A stretch of 39,428 nt of DNA from Marinobacter iranensis (GTDB lineage Bacteria > Pseudomonadota > Gammaproteobacteria > Pseudomonadales > Oleiphilaceae). The position numbers and the translations under genes are program-made. Under the pieces are notes generated by a model. The model saw only the letters and a program-made list of their open reading frames with translations. It was not told where the DNA came from and searched no databases. The stretch is taken from contig NZ_JANCMW010000019.1 of NCBI RefSeq assembly GCF_029207565.1, positions 1 to 39,428 of the forward strand, written 5' to 3'. Below, in pieces: positions 7,787-15,810 of this stretch; position 1 is the stretch's first letter, and each line of letters starts with the position of its first letter.

Positions 7787-9544
7787 ATGGATATGACAGT
7801 CAAAAACCCACCAATAAAAAGCGTCATGACAAGCCGCTCAACAGAACCCGCCATTGGCCGGGACATCCGCACCGTTCTGGCGTTGCTGGTAATGACGTGG
7901 GTGGCACTGCTGGCTGCCTGTGGTGAGGGTGGCCAGAAAAAGGCGGGTGAGCAGGCGCTGGCCGCCGCCGATATAGCCGCGCCGGAAAGCCGCCTGAAAA
8001 CCCACCCTCAAACCGGTGAGCCCCTTGCCCGCAAGCAGGTGCTTGTGCGCGGTAACTCCAGTGAACCCGCCTCCCTGGACCCTCACCTGGTGCAGGATAA
8101 CGTGGGTGGCGCGATTGTGGTTGACCTGTTCGAGGGGCTGACCCGCAGTGGCCCCAATGGCGATACCGAACCGGCGATGGCAAAGTCCTGGTCGTCATCG
8201 GATAACAACCTGACCTGGACCTTCCACCTCAGGGAAGACGGCCGCTGGAGTGATGGCACCGCCGTAACCGCCCATGACTTCGTGTATGGCTGGCGCCGTG
8301 CGGTAGACCCGGAGGTGGGGTCCAACTACGCCTACTACATTGAATCCGCCGGGGTGGCCAATGCCGGTGAGATCATCGCCGGAGAGAAGGCGCCGGAAGC
8401 ACTGGGCGTTCGTGCCCTCGATGATTTCACCTTCGAGGTATCGCTGGATGAACCGATCACCTACCTGCCGGACATGACCGTTCACTACACCATGTTTCCC
8501 GCCCCAAGGCAGGCAATTGAAGCCCATGGCGCTGACTGGACCAAGCCCGGAAACATGGTCTCCAACGGCGCCTACCAACTGAAGACCTGGCACCTGGGTG
8601 AGAAACTGGTGGCGGCCCGCAACCCCCACTACCGCGAGGACGACCAGACCATCATCGACCGGGTGGTGTACGTGCCCATTGAGTCCGCTTCCGCCGAACT
8701 GCAGCGTTATGCCAGTGGTGAGCTCCATATGACCTCCACGGTGCCGGTATCCCAGATGGCGCGGTTGAAAAAGGAGCGGCCCGATGAACTGGTGATGGCG
8801 CCCAGCATCGCCACCTACATGTACACGTTCAATGTAAACCGGCCGCCGTTTGATGATGTGCGTGTGCGCCGGGCCCTGACCTACGCCATCGACCGGAACG
8901 TGATCGTCAGCTACATCACTCGTGGGGAACAGATGCCCGCTTTCACCCTGACGCCACCCTATGTCAGTGGCTTCGATTTCCGGCAGCCGGAGTACGCCAC
9001 CTGGAGCCAGCCGGAGCGGGATGAGGCAGCGCGCCAGGAACTCAGGAAGGCCGGTTACACCGAAGACAACCCACTGGAGTTCGAGCTGCTTTACAACACC
9101 GATGAAAGCCACAAGGCGCTGGCCATTGTGATCAGCCAGATGTGGAAGGAAAAACTGGGCGCAAAGGTGACCATCAGCAATCTGGAATGGAAAACCTTTC
9201 TCTCGCAGAAACAGGCCGGCAACTTCGGCATGGCCCGCCAGGGCTGGAAAGGGGACTACAATGAAGCCTCCACCTTCCTGACCCTGCTCACCAGCGACAG
9301 CGGCAATAACGACGGCGGCTGGAGCAATGCGGAATACGATCAGTTGCTGCTGGATGCCCGCTCCAGCGAGGACCCGAACCCCTATTACGTCCGGGCGGAA
9401 GAAATCCTGTGGCAGGAATTCCCGGTGGCGCCGGTGTATTTCAACACCACGGTGGCCCTGGTGAGTCCCAGGCTGAAGGGCTACCCGGAGAATAATCCCC
9501 GGAACATCGTCTACAGCAAGGATATGTACATCACTGCGGACTGA
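7787..9544 (+). CDS. oppA: Oligopeptide ABC transporter, periplasmic substrate-binding lipoprotein OppA
   Basis: This is a family 5 extracellular solute-binding protein (SBP_bac_5) that captures peptides and delivers them to the OppBC channel. It has a lipoprotein signal with LLAAC (C45 from the first ATG), then the typical start SSEPASLDPHL and inner motifs such as RRALTYAIDRN and DGRWSDGTAVTAHDFVYGWRR. The length of 585 residues is slightly long because of the N-terminal extension. ATG 7826 (codon 14) would give a more usual 31-residue signal peptide, and neither start has a strong ribosome site. It is the first gene of a five-gene operon and oppB follows after 8 bases. Peptide specificity cannot be read from sequence; murein tripeptide or dipeptide binding are alternatives. 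Confidence 0.93.
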   Translation: MDMTVKNPPIKSVMTSRSTEPAIGRDIRTVLALLVMTWVALLAACGEGGQKKAGEQALAAADIAAPESRLKTHPQTGEPLARKQVLVRGNSSEPASLDPHLVQDNVGGAIVVDLFEGLTRSGPNGDTEPAMAKSWSSSDNNLTWTFHLREDGRWSDGTAVTAHDFVYGWRRAVDPEVGSNYAYYIESAGVANAGEIIAGEKAPEALGVRALDDFTFEVSLDEPITYLPDMTVHYTMFPAPRQAIEAHGADWTKPGNMVSNGAYQLKTWHLGEKLVAARNPHYREDDQTIIDRVVYVPIESASAELQRYASGELHMTSTVPVSQMARLKKERPDELVMAPSIATYMYTFNVNRPPFDDVRVRRALTYAIDRNVIVSYITRGEQMPAFTLTPPYVSGFDFRQPEYATWSQPERDEAARQELRKAGYTEDNPLEFELLYNTDESHKALAIVISQMWKEKLGAKVTISNLEWKTFLSQKQAGNFGMARQGWKGDYNEASTFLTLLTSDSGNNDGGWSNAEYDQLLLDARSSEDPNPYYVRAEEILWQEFPVAPVYFNTTVALVSPRLKGYPENNPRNIVYSKDMYITAD

Positions 9545-9552
9545 GGGAAGCC

Positions 9553-10473
9553 ATGTTCAGTTTCATTATCCGGCGGTTGCTGGTGGCCGTACCCACCATT
9601 CTGGCGTTGATTACCGTCTCGTTCGTGCTGATGCATGCAGCGCCGGGCGGGCCGTTTACCAACGAGCGCAATGTGCCGGAAGCGGTGATGGAGAACATCG
9701 AGGCCAAGTACAACCTGGACAAACCCCTGTGGCAGCAATATTTCATTTACGTGGGCAACGTCGCCCAGGGCGACCTGGGTCCCTCGTTCCGCTACAAGGA
9801 TTTCACCGTCAATGAGCTGATCGAGTCCAGCTTTCCCCGGTCCGCCTACATTGGCGCCTGGTCCTTCCTGTTTGTGGTGGTGTTCGGGGTGGGGTTGGGT
9901 GTCCTCGCCGCCCTCAAACAGAACCGCTGGCCGGACTACACGGTAATGACCGCCGCCATGACCGGCGTGGTCTTTCCCAACTTCGTGATGGCGCCGCTGC
10001 TGGTGCTGTTGTTTGCCGTCACCCTGCGCTGGCTGCCCGCCGGTGGCTGGGAAGGCGGTCAGGTGGAATTCATCGTAATGCCCATCATTGCCATGGCAAC
10101 GTCCTACATCGCCCAGGTGGCGCGGATCACCCGCAGCAGCATGATCGAAACCCTGCGCAGCCCGTTTATCCGCACCGCCCGCGCCAAGGGCATTCCCCGG
10201 CACAAGATCGTACTGCGACACGCCCTGAAGCCGGCACTGATCCCGGTGGTGTCGTACCTGGGGCCGGCGTTTGTGGGCATCATTACCGGCTCGGTGATTA
10301 TTGACCAGGTGTTCTCCACCGGTGGCATCGGCCAGCACTTTGTGAACGGCGCCATCAACCGCGACTATTCACTGATTCTCGGGATCACCATCCTGGTGGG
10401 CGTGCTGACCATCCTGTTCAACGCCGTGGTGGATATTCTCTACACCTGGCTGGACCCAAGGGTGCGTTACTGA
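9553..10473 (+). CDS. oppB: Oligopeptide ABC transporter permease OppB
   Basis: The 306-residue inner-membrane permease closely follows E. coli OppB along its length: the N-terminal hydrophobic helix, APGGPFTNERNVP, FGPSF-like DLGPSFRYKDFTVN, MTGVVFPNFVMAPLL, and the coupling loop TARAKGIPRHKIVLRHALKPA (the EAA motif that contacts the ATPase subunits). About six transmembrane segments are visible. It pairs with OppC to form the peptide channel. A GAGG-type ribosome site precedes the ATG. Its TGA overlaps the ATG of oppC, indicating translational coupling. Nothing unusual is seen. Confidence 0.96.
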   Translation: MFSFIIRRLLVAVPTILALITVSFVLMHAAPGGPFTNERNVPEAVMENIEAKYNLDKPLWQQYFIYVGNVAQGDLGPSFRYKDFTVNELIESSFPRSAYIGAWSFLFVVVFGVGLGVLAALKQNRWPDYTVMTAAMTGVVFPNFVMAPLLVLLFAVTLRWLPAGGWEGGQVEFIVMPIIAMATSYIAQVARITRSSMIETLRSPFIRTARAKGIPRHKIVLRHALKPALIPVVSYLGPAFVGIITGSVIIDQVFSTGGIGQHFVNGAINRDYSLILGITILVGVLTILFNAVVDILYTWLDPRVRY

Positions 10474-11405
10474 TGTTTTTCTCCGATAAACATGCGGGCA
10501 TGGGCGAACTGGCGGACACCCTGGCAGACGATGCCTACACCGAAGGCCGCAGCCTGTGGCGTGATGCCCGCCGTCGGTTCATGCAGCACCGGGCAGCAGT
10601 GGCAAGCCTGGTGGTACTGGCCCTGCTGTTATTGTTCGCCGCCTTTGGCCAGTACCTGTCACCCTGGGACAACGAATCCATCGACTGGGCCAGCCTGCCG
10701 AACCTGGACGAAGACGGCGTGCCGAGCCTGGCCAGCCAGCACTATTTCGGCCTGGACCCCATTGGTCGCGACCTGTACCAGCGCATAGTGCAGGGCAGTC
10801 GGATTTCCCTCATGGTAGGCGTTCTCGGGGCGCTGACAGCGGTGATCATCGGCACTCTCTATGGCGCCATCTCCGGCTACGTGGGCGGGCGTACCGACGC
10901 CATGATGATGCGCACCCTGGAAGTGCTCAGCGCTTTCCCGTTCATGTTCCTGGTGATCGTGCTGATGGCGGTGTTCGGGCGCAATGTGCTGCTGATCTTC
11001 GTTGCTATCGGGGCGGTGAGCTGGCTGAACATGGCCCGGATTGTGCGCGGCCAGACCTTGAGCCTCAAGCGCAAGGAATACATCGAGGCGGCCATGGCCG
11101 TGGGCGTGCATCCCTTCCTGATTGTGCTCCGCCACATCGTGCCCAACGTGCTGGGGGTGGTGATTGTCTACGCCACCCTGCTGGTGCCGGAGATGATCCT
11201 GTTCGAGTCCTTTATCTCGTTCCTGGGGCTGGGGGTGTCGGAACCCTACACCTCCTGGGGAGCGCTGATTTCCGAAGGGGCGGATGCCATGTGGACCGCC
11301 CCGTGGACGCTGATCTTCCCCATGCTGATGCTGGTGCTGACCCTGTTCTGTTTCAATTTCCTCGGCGACGGGCTGCGGGATGCCCTCGACCCCAAAGACC
11401 GCTGA
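10473..11405 (+). CDS. oppC: Oligopeptide ABC transporter permease OppC
   Basis: The 310-residue permease is the partner of OppB. Like E. coli OppC it has an N-terminal cytoplasmic stretch with EGRSLWRDARRRFMQHRAA, then a first transmembrane helix, the motif HYFGLDPIGRDLYQR, five further hydrophobic segments, and an EAA-type coupling loop around KRKEYIEAAMAVGVHPFLI. It ends with FNFLGDGLRDALDPKDR, the family's conserved tail. It starts inside the oppB stop codon. The oppD start is 19 bases downstream. Function as half of the oligopeptide channel is secure by family and operon order. Confidence 0.96.
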   Translation: MFFSDKHAGMGELADTLADDAYTEGRSLWRDARRRFMQHRAAVASLVVLALLLLFAAFGQYLSPWDNESIDWASLPNLDEDGVPSLASQHYFGLDPIGRDLYQRIVQGSRISLMVGVLGALTAVIIGTLYGAISGYVGGRTDAMMMRTLEVLSAFPFMFLVIVLMAVFGRNVLLIFVAIGAVSWLNMARIVRGQTLSLKRKEYIEAAMAVGVHPFLIVLRHIVPNVLGVVIVYATLLVPEMILFESFISFLGLGVSEPYTSWGALISEGADAMWTAPWTLIFPMLMLVLTLFCFNFLGDGLRDALDPKDR

Positions 11406-11424
11406 GCCGGCAGGAACCCGATCT

Positions 11425-12393
11425 ATGGCAATGCTGGAAGTCAACAACCTGAAAGTGGATTTCGACACGCCGGACGGCACCCTGCAGGCGGTGCGGGGGC
11501 TCAGTTACTCCCTGGAAGCCGGGCAGACCCTGGGAATCGTGGGGGAGTCCGGCGCTGGCAAGAGCCAGGGGGTGTTCGCCCTGATGGGCCTGTTGCCGGA
11601 CAACGCCCGGGTGAGTGGCGAGGTGATATTTGAAGGGGAGCCATTGCTCAACCTGCCGGAAAAACAGCTGAACCGGATTCGCGCCGCCCGCATCGGCATG
11701 ATCTTCCAGGACCCGATGACCTCCCTGAACCCCTTCATGAAAGTCAGCGACCAGCTCACCGAAGTACTGGTGCAGCACAAGGGCATCAGCCGCAAACAGG
11801 CGCTGCAGGAGTCCCTGCAGATGCTGGACGCCGTGCGCATCCCCGAGGCCCGCAACCGCATTCACCGCTATCCCCACGAATTCTCCGGTGGCATGCGCCA
11901 GCGGGTGATGATCGCCATGTCCCTGCTGTGCCGGCCGCAACTGCTGATTGCGGACGAACCCACCACCGCCCTGGACGTGACGGTACAGGCCCAGGTAATG
12001 GGCCTGCTGCGGGAGCTGCAACAGGAATTCAACACCGCCATCATCCTGATCACCCACGACCTGGGTGTAGTGGCGGGAAGCTGCGACCAGATCCTGGTGA
12101 TGTACGGCGGCCAGATGATGGAATACGCCGCCACCCGGGACCTGTTCCGCGACCCCACCCATCCCTATACCAAAGGTCTGATGGGGGCGATTCCGCGCAT
12201 CGACGAGCAGATCGACGAACTGGTCACCATTCCCGGCAACCCGCCCAACCTGATGAACCTGCCCCCTGGTTGTCCATTCTGCGACCGTTGCCCGAACGCG
12301 GAACCCCGCTGCTACCACGAACTGGACCCGCCGGAGCATTTTGAACAGGGCCGTATCCGGGTCTGCAACGTGCCACGGGAGGCCATCCGATGA
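11425..12393 (+). CDS. oppD: Oligopeptide ABC transporter ATPase OppD
   Basis: This 322-residue ATPase energises peptide import with OppF. ATG 11425 is chosen over the upstream in-frame ATG at 11380, which lies inside oppC, because AGGA at 11412-11415 is well placed and the family starts with a short strand such as MLEVNNLKVDF. Walker A is GESGAGKS at residues 40-47, the signature is FSGGMRQR, and Walker B is LLIADEPTTALD. The C-terminal region has the Opp/Dpp cysteine cluster (CPFCDRCPN...CYH) that in related subunits can carry an Fe-S centre. The stop overlaps the ATG of oppF by four bases. Confidence 0.95.
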   Translation: MAMLEVNNLKVDFDTPDGTLQAVRGLSYSLEAGQTLGIVGESGAGKSQGVFALMGLLPDNARVSGEVIFEGEPLLNLPEKQLNRIRAARIGMIFQDPMTSLNPFMKVSDQLTEVLVQHKGISRKQALQESLQMLDAVRIPEARNRIHRYPHEFSGGMRQRVMIAMSLLCRPQLLIADEPTTALDVTVQAQVMGLLRELQQEFNTAIILITHDLGVVAGSCDQILVMYGGQMMEYAATRDLFRDPTHPYTKGLMGAIPRIDEQIDELVTIPGNPPNLMNLPPGCPFCDRCPNAEPRCYHELDPPEHFEQGRIRVCNVPREAIR

Positions 12394-13394
12394 GCGAACA
12401 GCAGCCCCTGCTGGCGGTGGAAAACCTGCAGGTAACCTTTGACATCATGCCCCGCAACGCCTGGCCCTGGACCCGGCCAAGAAAACTGCGGGCGGTAAAC
12501 AACGTCAGCTTTACCCTGAACGAAGGCGAGACCCTGGGCATCGTGGGTGAATCCGGCTGCGGCAAGTCCACCCTGGCAAGGGCCATCATGGGCATGGTGC
12601 CGAGCCAGGCAGGGAAGGTGGTCTGGCTGGGGGAGGACCTGCGGGGCCTGAACCTGAAACAGCTGCGCAAACGCCGCCAGCGCCTGCAGATGGTGTTCCA
12701 GGACCCGCTCGCATCCCTGTCGCCCCGCATGACCGTTGGCGACATCATCGCCGAACCCCTGCGTACCCATTATCCGGACATCAAGGGCACTGAATTGCGG
12801 GAGAAAGTGGACGCCATCATGGACCGCGTCGGCCTGCACTCTCATCAGAAAAACCGCTACCCCCACGAATTCTCCGGCGGCCAGTGCCAGCGGGTGGGCA
12901 TCGCCCGGGCACTGATTCTGGAACCGAAACTGATTATCTGCGACGAACCCGTGTCTGCACTGGATGTGTCTGTCCAGGCCCAGGTGATCAACCTGCTCAA
13001 AAACCTGCAGCGGGAGATGGGCCTGTCACTGATCTTCATCGCCCACGACCTGAGCGTGGTGAAACACATCAGCGACCGGGTGATGGTGCTGTACCTGGGC
13101 AACGTGGTTGAAAACGCCCCCCGTGCCGAACTGTACGCCGCCCCCCAACACCCCTACACCCAGGCCCTGATGGCCGCCGTGCCCATCCCCGACCCGGGCA
13201 GGGAGCGGGCAAAGCCCCCTGCGGAACTGGACGGCGACCTGCCATCCCCCCTGGACCCGCCCAGCGGTTGTGTTTTTCGCACGCGCTGCCCATGGGCAAC
13301 GGAGTATTGCAGCAAAGAGGTGCCGGTATTGGAAGACAAGACCGGGGCAGGGCACTGGGTGGCCTGTCATTATGTGGAGAAAAAGGGGAAATAA
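12390..13394 (+). CDS. oppF: Oligopeptide ABC transporter ATPase OppF
   Basis: The 334-residue second ATPase of the importer has Walker A GESGCGKS at residues 53-60, signature FSGGQCQR and Walker B LIICDEPVSALD. The C-terminal Cys motif GCVFRTRCPWATEYC is typical of the OppD/DppD/OppF group. The start lies in an ATGA overlap with oppD, so all five opp genes form one tightly packed transcription unit. No hairpin with a T-run is visible just after the stop; the next obvious terminator follows the downstream VOC gene. Confidence 0.95.
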   Translation: MSEQQPLLAVENLQVTFDIMPRNAWPWTRPRKLRAVNNVSFTLNEGETLGIVGESGCGKSTLARAIMGMVPSQAGKVVWLGEDLRGLNLKQLRKRRQRLQMVFQDPLASLSPRMTVGDIIAEPLRTHYPDIKGTELREKVDAIMDRVGLHSHQKNRYPHEFSGGQCQRVGIARALILEPKLIICDEPVSALDVSVQAQVINLLKNLQREMGLSLIFIAHDLSVVKHISDRVMVLYLGNVVENAPRAELYAAPQHPYTQALMAAVPIPDPGRERAKPPAELDGDLPSPLDPPSGCVFRTRCPWATEYCSKEVPVLEDKTGAGHWVACHYVEKKGK

Positions 13395-13491
13395 AATCTG
13401 TTGGTGGTGTCGAAATCCACAGCGGTGACCCGACTAGAGGGTAACAGGACATCAACCTGTTTCGACCATAACAACCTGGAGAATGCCAGCA

Positions 13492-13923
13492 ATGACCGCA
13501 ACAACAACACGAATGATCTTTGTGAACCTGCCGGTAAAAGACCTCAAAGCCTCAATGGCCTTCTACCACGCACTTGGCTTCAGGAATAACCCCCAGTTTA
13601 CCGACGACACCGCCGCGTGCATGGTCTGGAGTGAGGCCATTCACGTTATGTTGCTCACCCACGACAAATGGCGCACCTTCACTGACCGCCCAATCCCGCC
13701 AACAACCTCCAGCGAGGTGATGCTGGCCATTTCCTGCGACAACCGTGAAGCCGTCGACGCCATGAACAAGGCAGCCGCTGACAACGGCGGCACCGCGGAC
13801 ATCAACCCGATGCAGGACCTGGGTTTCATGTACAACAGAAACCTCGCCGACCCGGACGGGCACGTATGGGAAGCCATGTGGATGGATATGGCGGCGATTC
13901 CCGGGGCCACTGACGAAGGTTAG
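13492..13923 (+). CDS. VOC-superfamily (glyoxalase/bleomycin-resistance-like) protein
   Basis: The 143-residue single-domain protein has the vicinal-oxygen-chelate fold signature: FVNLPVKDLKASMAFYHALGF at the start and LADPDGHVWEAMWMD at the end, the latter containing the His and Glu often used for metal binding. ATG 13492 is preferred to ATG 13483 because GGAG (13478-13481) is 10 bases upstream of the former and only 1 base from the latter. The substrate is unknown; members include glyoxalases, dioxygenases and antibiotic-binding proteins. It may be read through from the opp operon or have its own promoter in the 97-base gap. A terminator follows 6 bases after the stop. Confidence 0.85.
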   Translation: MTATTTRMIFVNLPVKDLKASMAFYHALGFRNNPQFTDDTAACMVWSEAIHVMLLTHDKWRTFTDRPIPPTTSSEVMLAISCDNREAVDAMNKAAADNGGTADINPMQDLGFMYNRNLADPDGHVWEAMWMDMAAIPGATDEG

Positions 13924-13929
13924 GGTACG

Positions 13930-13963
13930 AAAAAAGCCCGGCTCTGAGGAGGCGGGCCTTTTT
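13930..13963 (+). terminator. Rho-independent terminator after the VOC gene (possibly bidirectional)
   Basis: A run of As and GCCCG on the left pairs with CGGGC and a run of Ts on the right, with one A:C mismatch and a loop containing CTGAGGAG. The T-run follows the stem on the plus strand and an A-run precedes it, so it could also stop transcripts of the minus-strand antitoxin relic ending at 13991. Confidence 0.8.
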
Positions 13964-13990
13964 GAATGCTGGTAGCAGATGTACTCGCTA

Positions 13991-14248
13991 TCAGGCGGAG
14001 GGGCGGTTGTCTTCAACGGCTTCCAGCTTCACCCGAAAACCACAGGCAGCGGCGTACTTATTGAGCGTGCTCCAGCTGGGGTTCCCCCTGCCACGTTCAA
14101 GGCGGCAAATGTTGCTCTTGTTGGTGCCGAGCTTTTTGGCAACCGCCTCCTGGGTAAGGCCTGCCGAGGTCCTCATGGTGACCAGTTGGTCAATCAGGCA
14201 GAACTCGTCCTAGAGGGCCTTGTATTCCTTGCGGACCTTGGCGTTTTC
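13991..14248 (-). pseudogene. HigA-like XRE antitoxin, broken by an in-frame stop
   Basis: The intact C-terminal part (ATG 14176 to stop 13991, 61 residues) is an XRE helix-turn-helix of the HigA antitoxin type: AGLTQEAVAKKLGTNKSNICRLE followed by a NPSWSTLNKYAAACG tail. Reading upstream in the same frame gives ENAKVRKEYKAL, then TAG at 14210-14212, then DEFCLIDQLVT. This matches the usual HigA N-terminus, in which a Glu sits where the TAG now is. A second in-frame stop lies at 14249-14251. No HigB/RelE-type toxin gene is present on the upstream side. The protein may be inactive, or a short DNA-binding form may still start at ATG 14176 and act on the divergent TIR-DnaB promoter (inference). 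Confidence 0.72.
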
Positions 14249-14314
14249 TTATCTACTGACGATGAGTAGTGACATCAGGATAGCGTTCATGTCGAGATGT
14301 GTATGTTTTACTGA

Positions 14315-14342
14315 TTGCCCAAAATGTGACTACCGGTAGAAT
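14315..14342 (+). promoter_or_regulatory. Candidate sigma-70 promoter for the TIR-DnaB gene
   Basis: TTGCCC (14315-14320) and TAGAAT (14337-14342) are separated by 16 bases and lie 52 bases upstream of the GTG start. Both hexamers are near consensus but the match is by eye. The divergent HTH relic lies just upstream. Confidence 0.35.
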
Positions 14343-14393
14343 ACCTAAAGGTTATAACTCATAGAACGTCTCAATAAAATAAACGAGGGAAAA

Positions 14394-15737
14394 GTGGAAA
14401 TTTCAAGTGGCGTATCGATTTTCTACAGTTACTCGCATAAGGATGAGAGGTTTTGCGAAACTCTTCGGGCTCATTTGTCTGTGCTGGAGAGGAAAGAGGT
14501 AATATCCTCATGGTATGACCGAAAAATAAAGCCTGGACAACTCTGGCAACGAGAAATTGATACAAATATAAAGAGGGCAGACATAATCGTATTACTTGTT
14601 AGTGCCGACTTCGTTGCATCCGATTACTGTTACCAAGAGGAACTCCAGATAGCGATGGAAAGGCATGAGGCGAATCAGGCGATTGTGGTGCCCGTTGTAG
14701 TGCGACCTGTGGATTTTAGCGAAACCCCATTCTCAAAAATCCAAGCGTTACCCAAGGATGCCTACCCTATTACGAAATGGAATGATGAAGATGAAGCATG
14801 GATAAATGTGGTTGAAGGTATAAAGAGTGCAATAAACGAAGTGAGATTTTTAAAGAAAAGGGGTGGTAGTGATGAAGGTTTTAGAAGTATAAATCATTAT
14901 TTAGTTAGAGAGCTGGATTCACTAGAAGGTGCATTTGAAGCAGATGGTAGTAACGCAACAAATAGAGGTCTCTCTACGGGGCTTTTTGATCTTGACAGGG
15001 TCACAGATGGGTTGCATAAGTCCGATTTTATCGCAATTGCCGGCAGGCCAGGAATGGGTAAAACTGATCTTGCTTTAAAGATTGCTTGCAACGCTGTAAT
15101 AGCAGAGAAGAAATCGGTAGGCTATTTCAGTCTTAATTTGCCTGTTGACAGGTTGATGAGAAAGATGTTGTCCGCCCTTGGTAGATTGCCTGTCCATAAA
15201 CTGTTTAGGGGGGACCTAGAAGAAGATGACTGGCCAAGGTTAACATCAGCTGTAAGTCTTTTGAAGGATCTTCCTCTTTATATAGATGATAATATTTCTT
15301 TAAGTATTGATGAGTTGCGAAATCGAGCTATAAAAACTAAAGAAGATAAAAATGTTGAGCTTATTATTGTTGATAGTTTGCAGCACATGGATTTTAATTC
15401 AGAGCATGCAACTCCGGAAAGTATTTCAAAAGTGATCAGTAGACTGGCCAGAGAGCTAAAAATTCCGATTATCGCAACTACTACTATTAGTCGTGACGTA
15501 GAGGGGCGGCCAAATAAAAGACCTTTAACCCGAGACTTGGGTGCTTGGAGATGTTTGGAGGAAGATGCGGACACAATGATTTTTGTTTACAGAGATGAAG
15601 TTTATAATGAAGATTCTGTCGATAATGGTGTGACGGAGTTAATAGTTGCAAAAAATTCGTCTGCTAGTTCCATAGGGACAGTTAAAGTATTTTATACGCC
15701 AGGTACTTGTAGTTTTGATAACTTCTTAGATGATTAA
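14394..15737 (+). CDS. TIR domain fused to a DnaB-type RecA-like helicase core
   Basis: This 447-residue protein starts at GTG 14394, with GAGG at 14385-14388. Residues 5-150 are a bacterial TIR domain: VSIFYSYSHKDE at the first strand, WYDRKIKPGQLW, ADIIVLLVSADFVASDYC, and the putative catalytic Glu E82 three residues after C79, as in NAD-cleaving TIRs. After a linker, residues 190-445 align through to the end with the C-terminal ATPase of replicative helicase DnaB: STGLFDLDRVTDGL, Walker A GRPGMGKT (217-224), YIDD, Walker B IIVDSLQ (D327), KRPLTRDL, EEDAD and FVYRDEVYN. The DnaB N-terminal hairpin domain is absent; the TIR takes its place. Several residues needed for DnaB hydrolysis are changed: the FSLEM Glu is N248, the SQL Gln is Thr, and the arginine-finger segment reads KNSSASSIG. 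A phage- or replication-sensing NADase is inferred. The gene is AT-rich and island-borne. Confidence 0.88.
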   Translation: MEISSGVSIFYSYSHKDERFCETLRAHLSVLERKEVISSWYDRKIKPGQLWQREIDTNIKRADIIVLLVSADFVASDYCYQEELQIAMERHEANQAIVVPVVVRPVDFSETPFSKIQALPKDAYPITKWNDEDEAWINVVEGIKSAINEVRFLKKRGGSDEGFRSINHYLVRELDSLEGAFEADGSNATNRGLSTGLFDLDRVTDGLHKSDFIAIAGRPGMGKTDLALKIACNAVIAEKKSVGYFSLNLPVDRLMRKMLSALGRLPVHKLFRGDLEEDDWPRLTSAVSLLKDLPLYIDDNISLSIDELRNRAIKTKEDKNVELIIVDSLQHMDFNSEHATPESISKVISRLARELKIPIIATTTISRDVEGRPNKRPLTRDLGAWRCLEEDADTMIFVYRDEVYNEDSVDNGVTELIVAKNSSASSIGTVKVFYTPGTCSFDNFLDD

Positions 15738-15810
15738 TATTCAAGATTTTTCAGTAGTTTTTTAGAAAACGGTACCTAGGTTTTATTTAAGTTCTTTATA
15801 GTTTATTCAG

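Noticed and set aside
13970..13977. TGGTAGCA at 13970-13977 also occurs at the tRNA-Met 3' end (18800-18807) and could mark the left end of the island.
   Set aside because: Only eight bases match and flanking sequence does not, so chance is likely; the boundary near 13.97 kb rests on gene content rather than on this repeat.
14394..15737. The gene could be a phage or plasmid replicative DnaB helicase.
   Set aside because: The DnaB N-terminal domain is absent, a TIR domain is present, and residues needed for hydrolysis are changed.
15765..15790. AAAAC...GTTTT hairpin between the convergent TIR-DnaB and two-TM genes.
   Set aside because: The stem is only five weak pairs; a bidirectional terminator is expected here but this one is not convincing.
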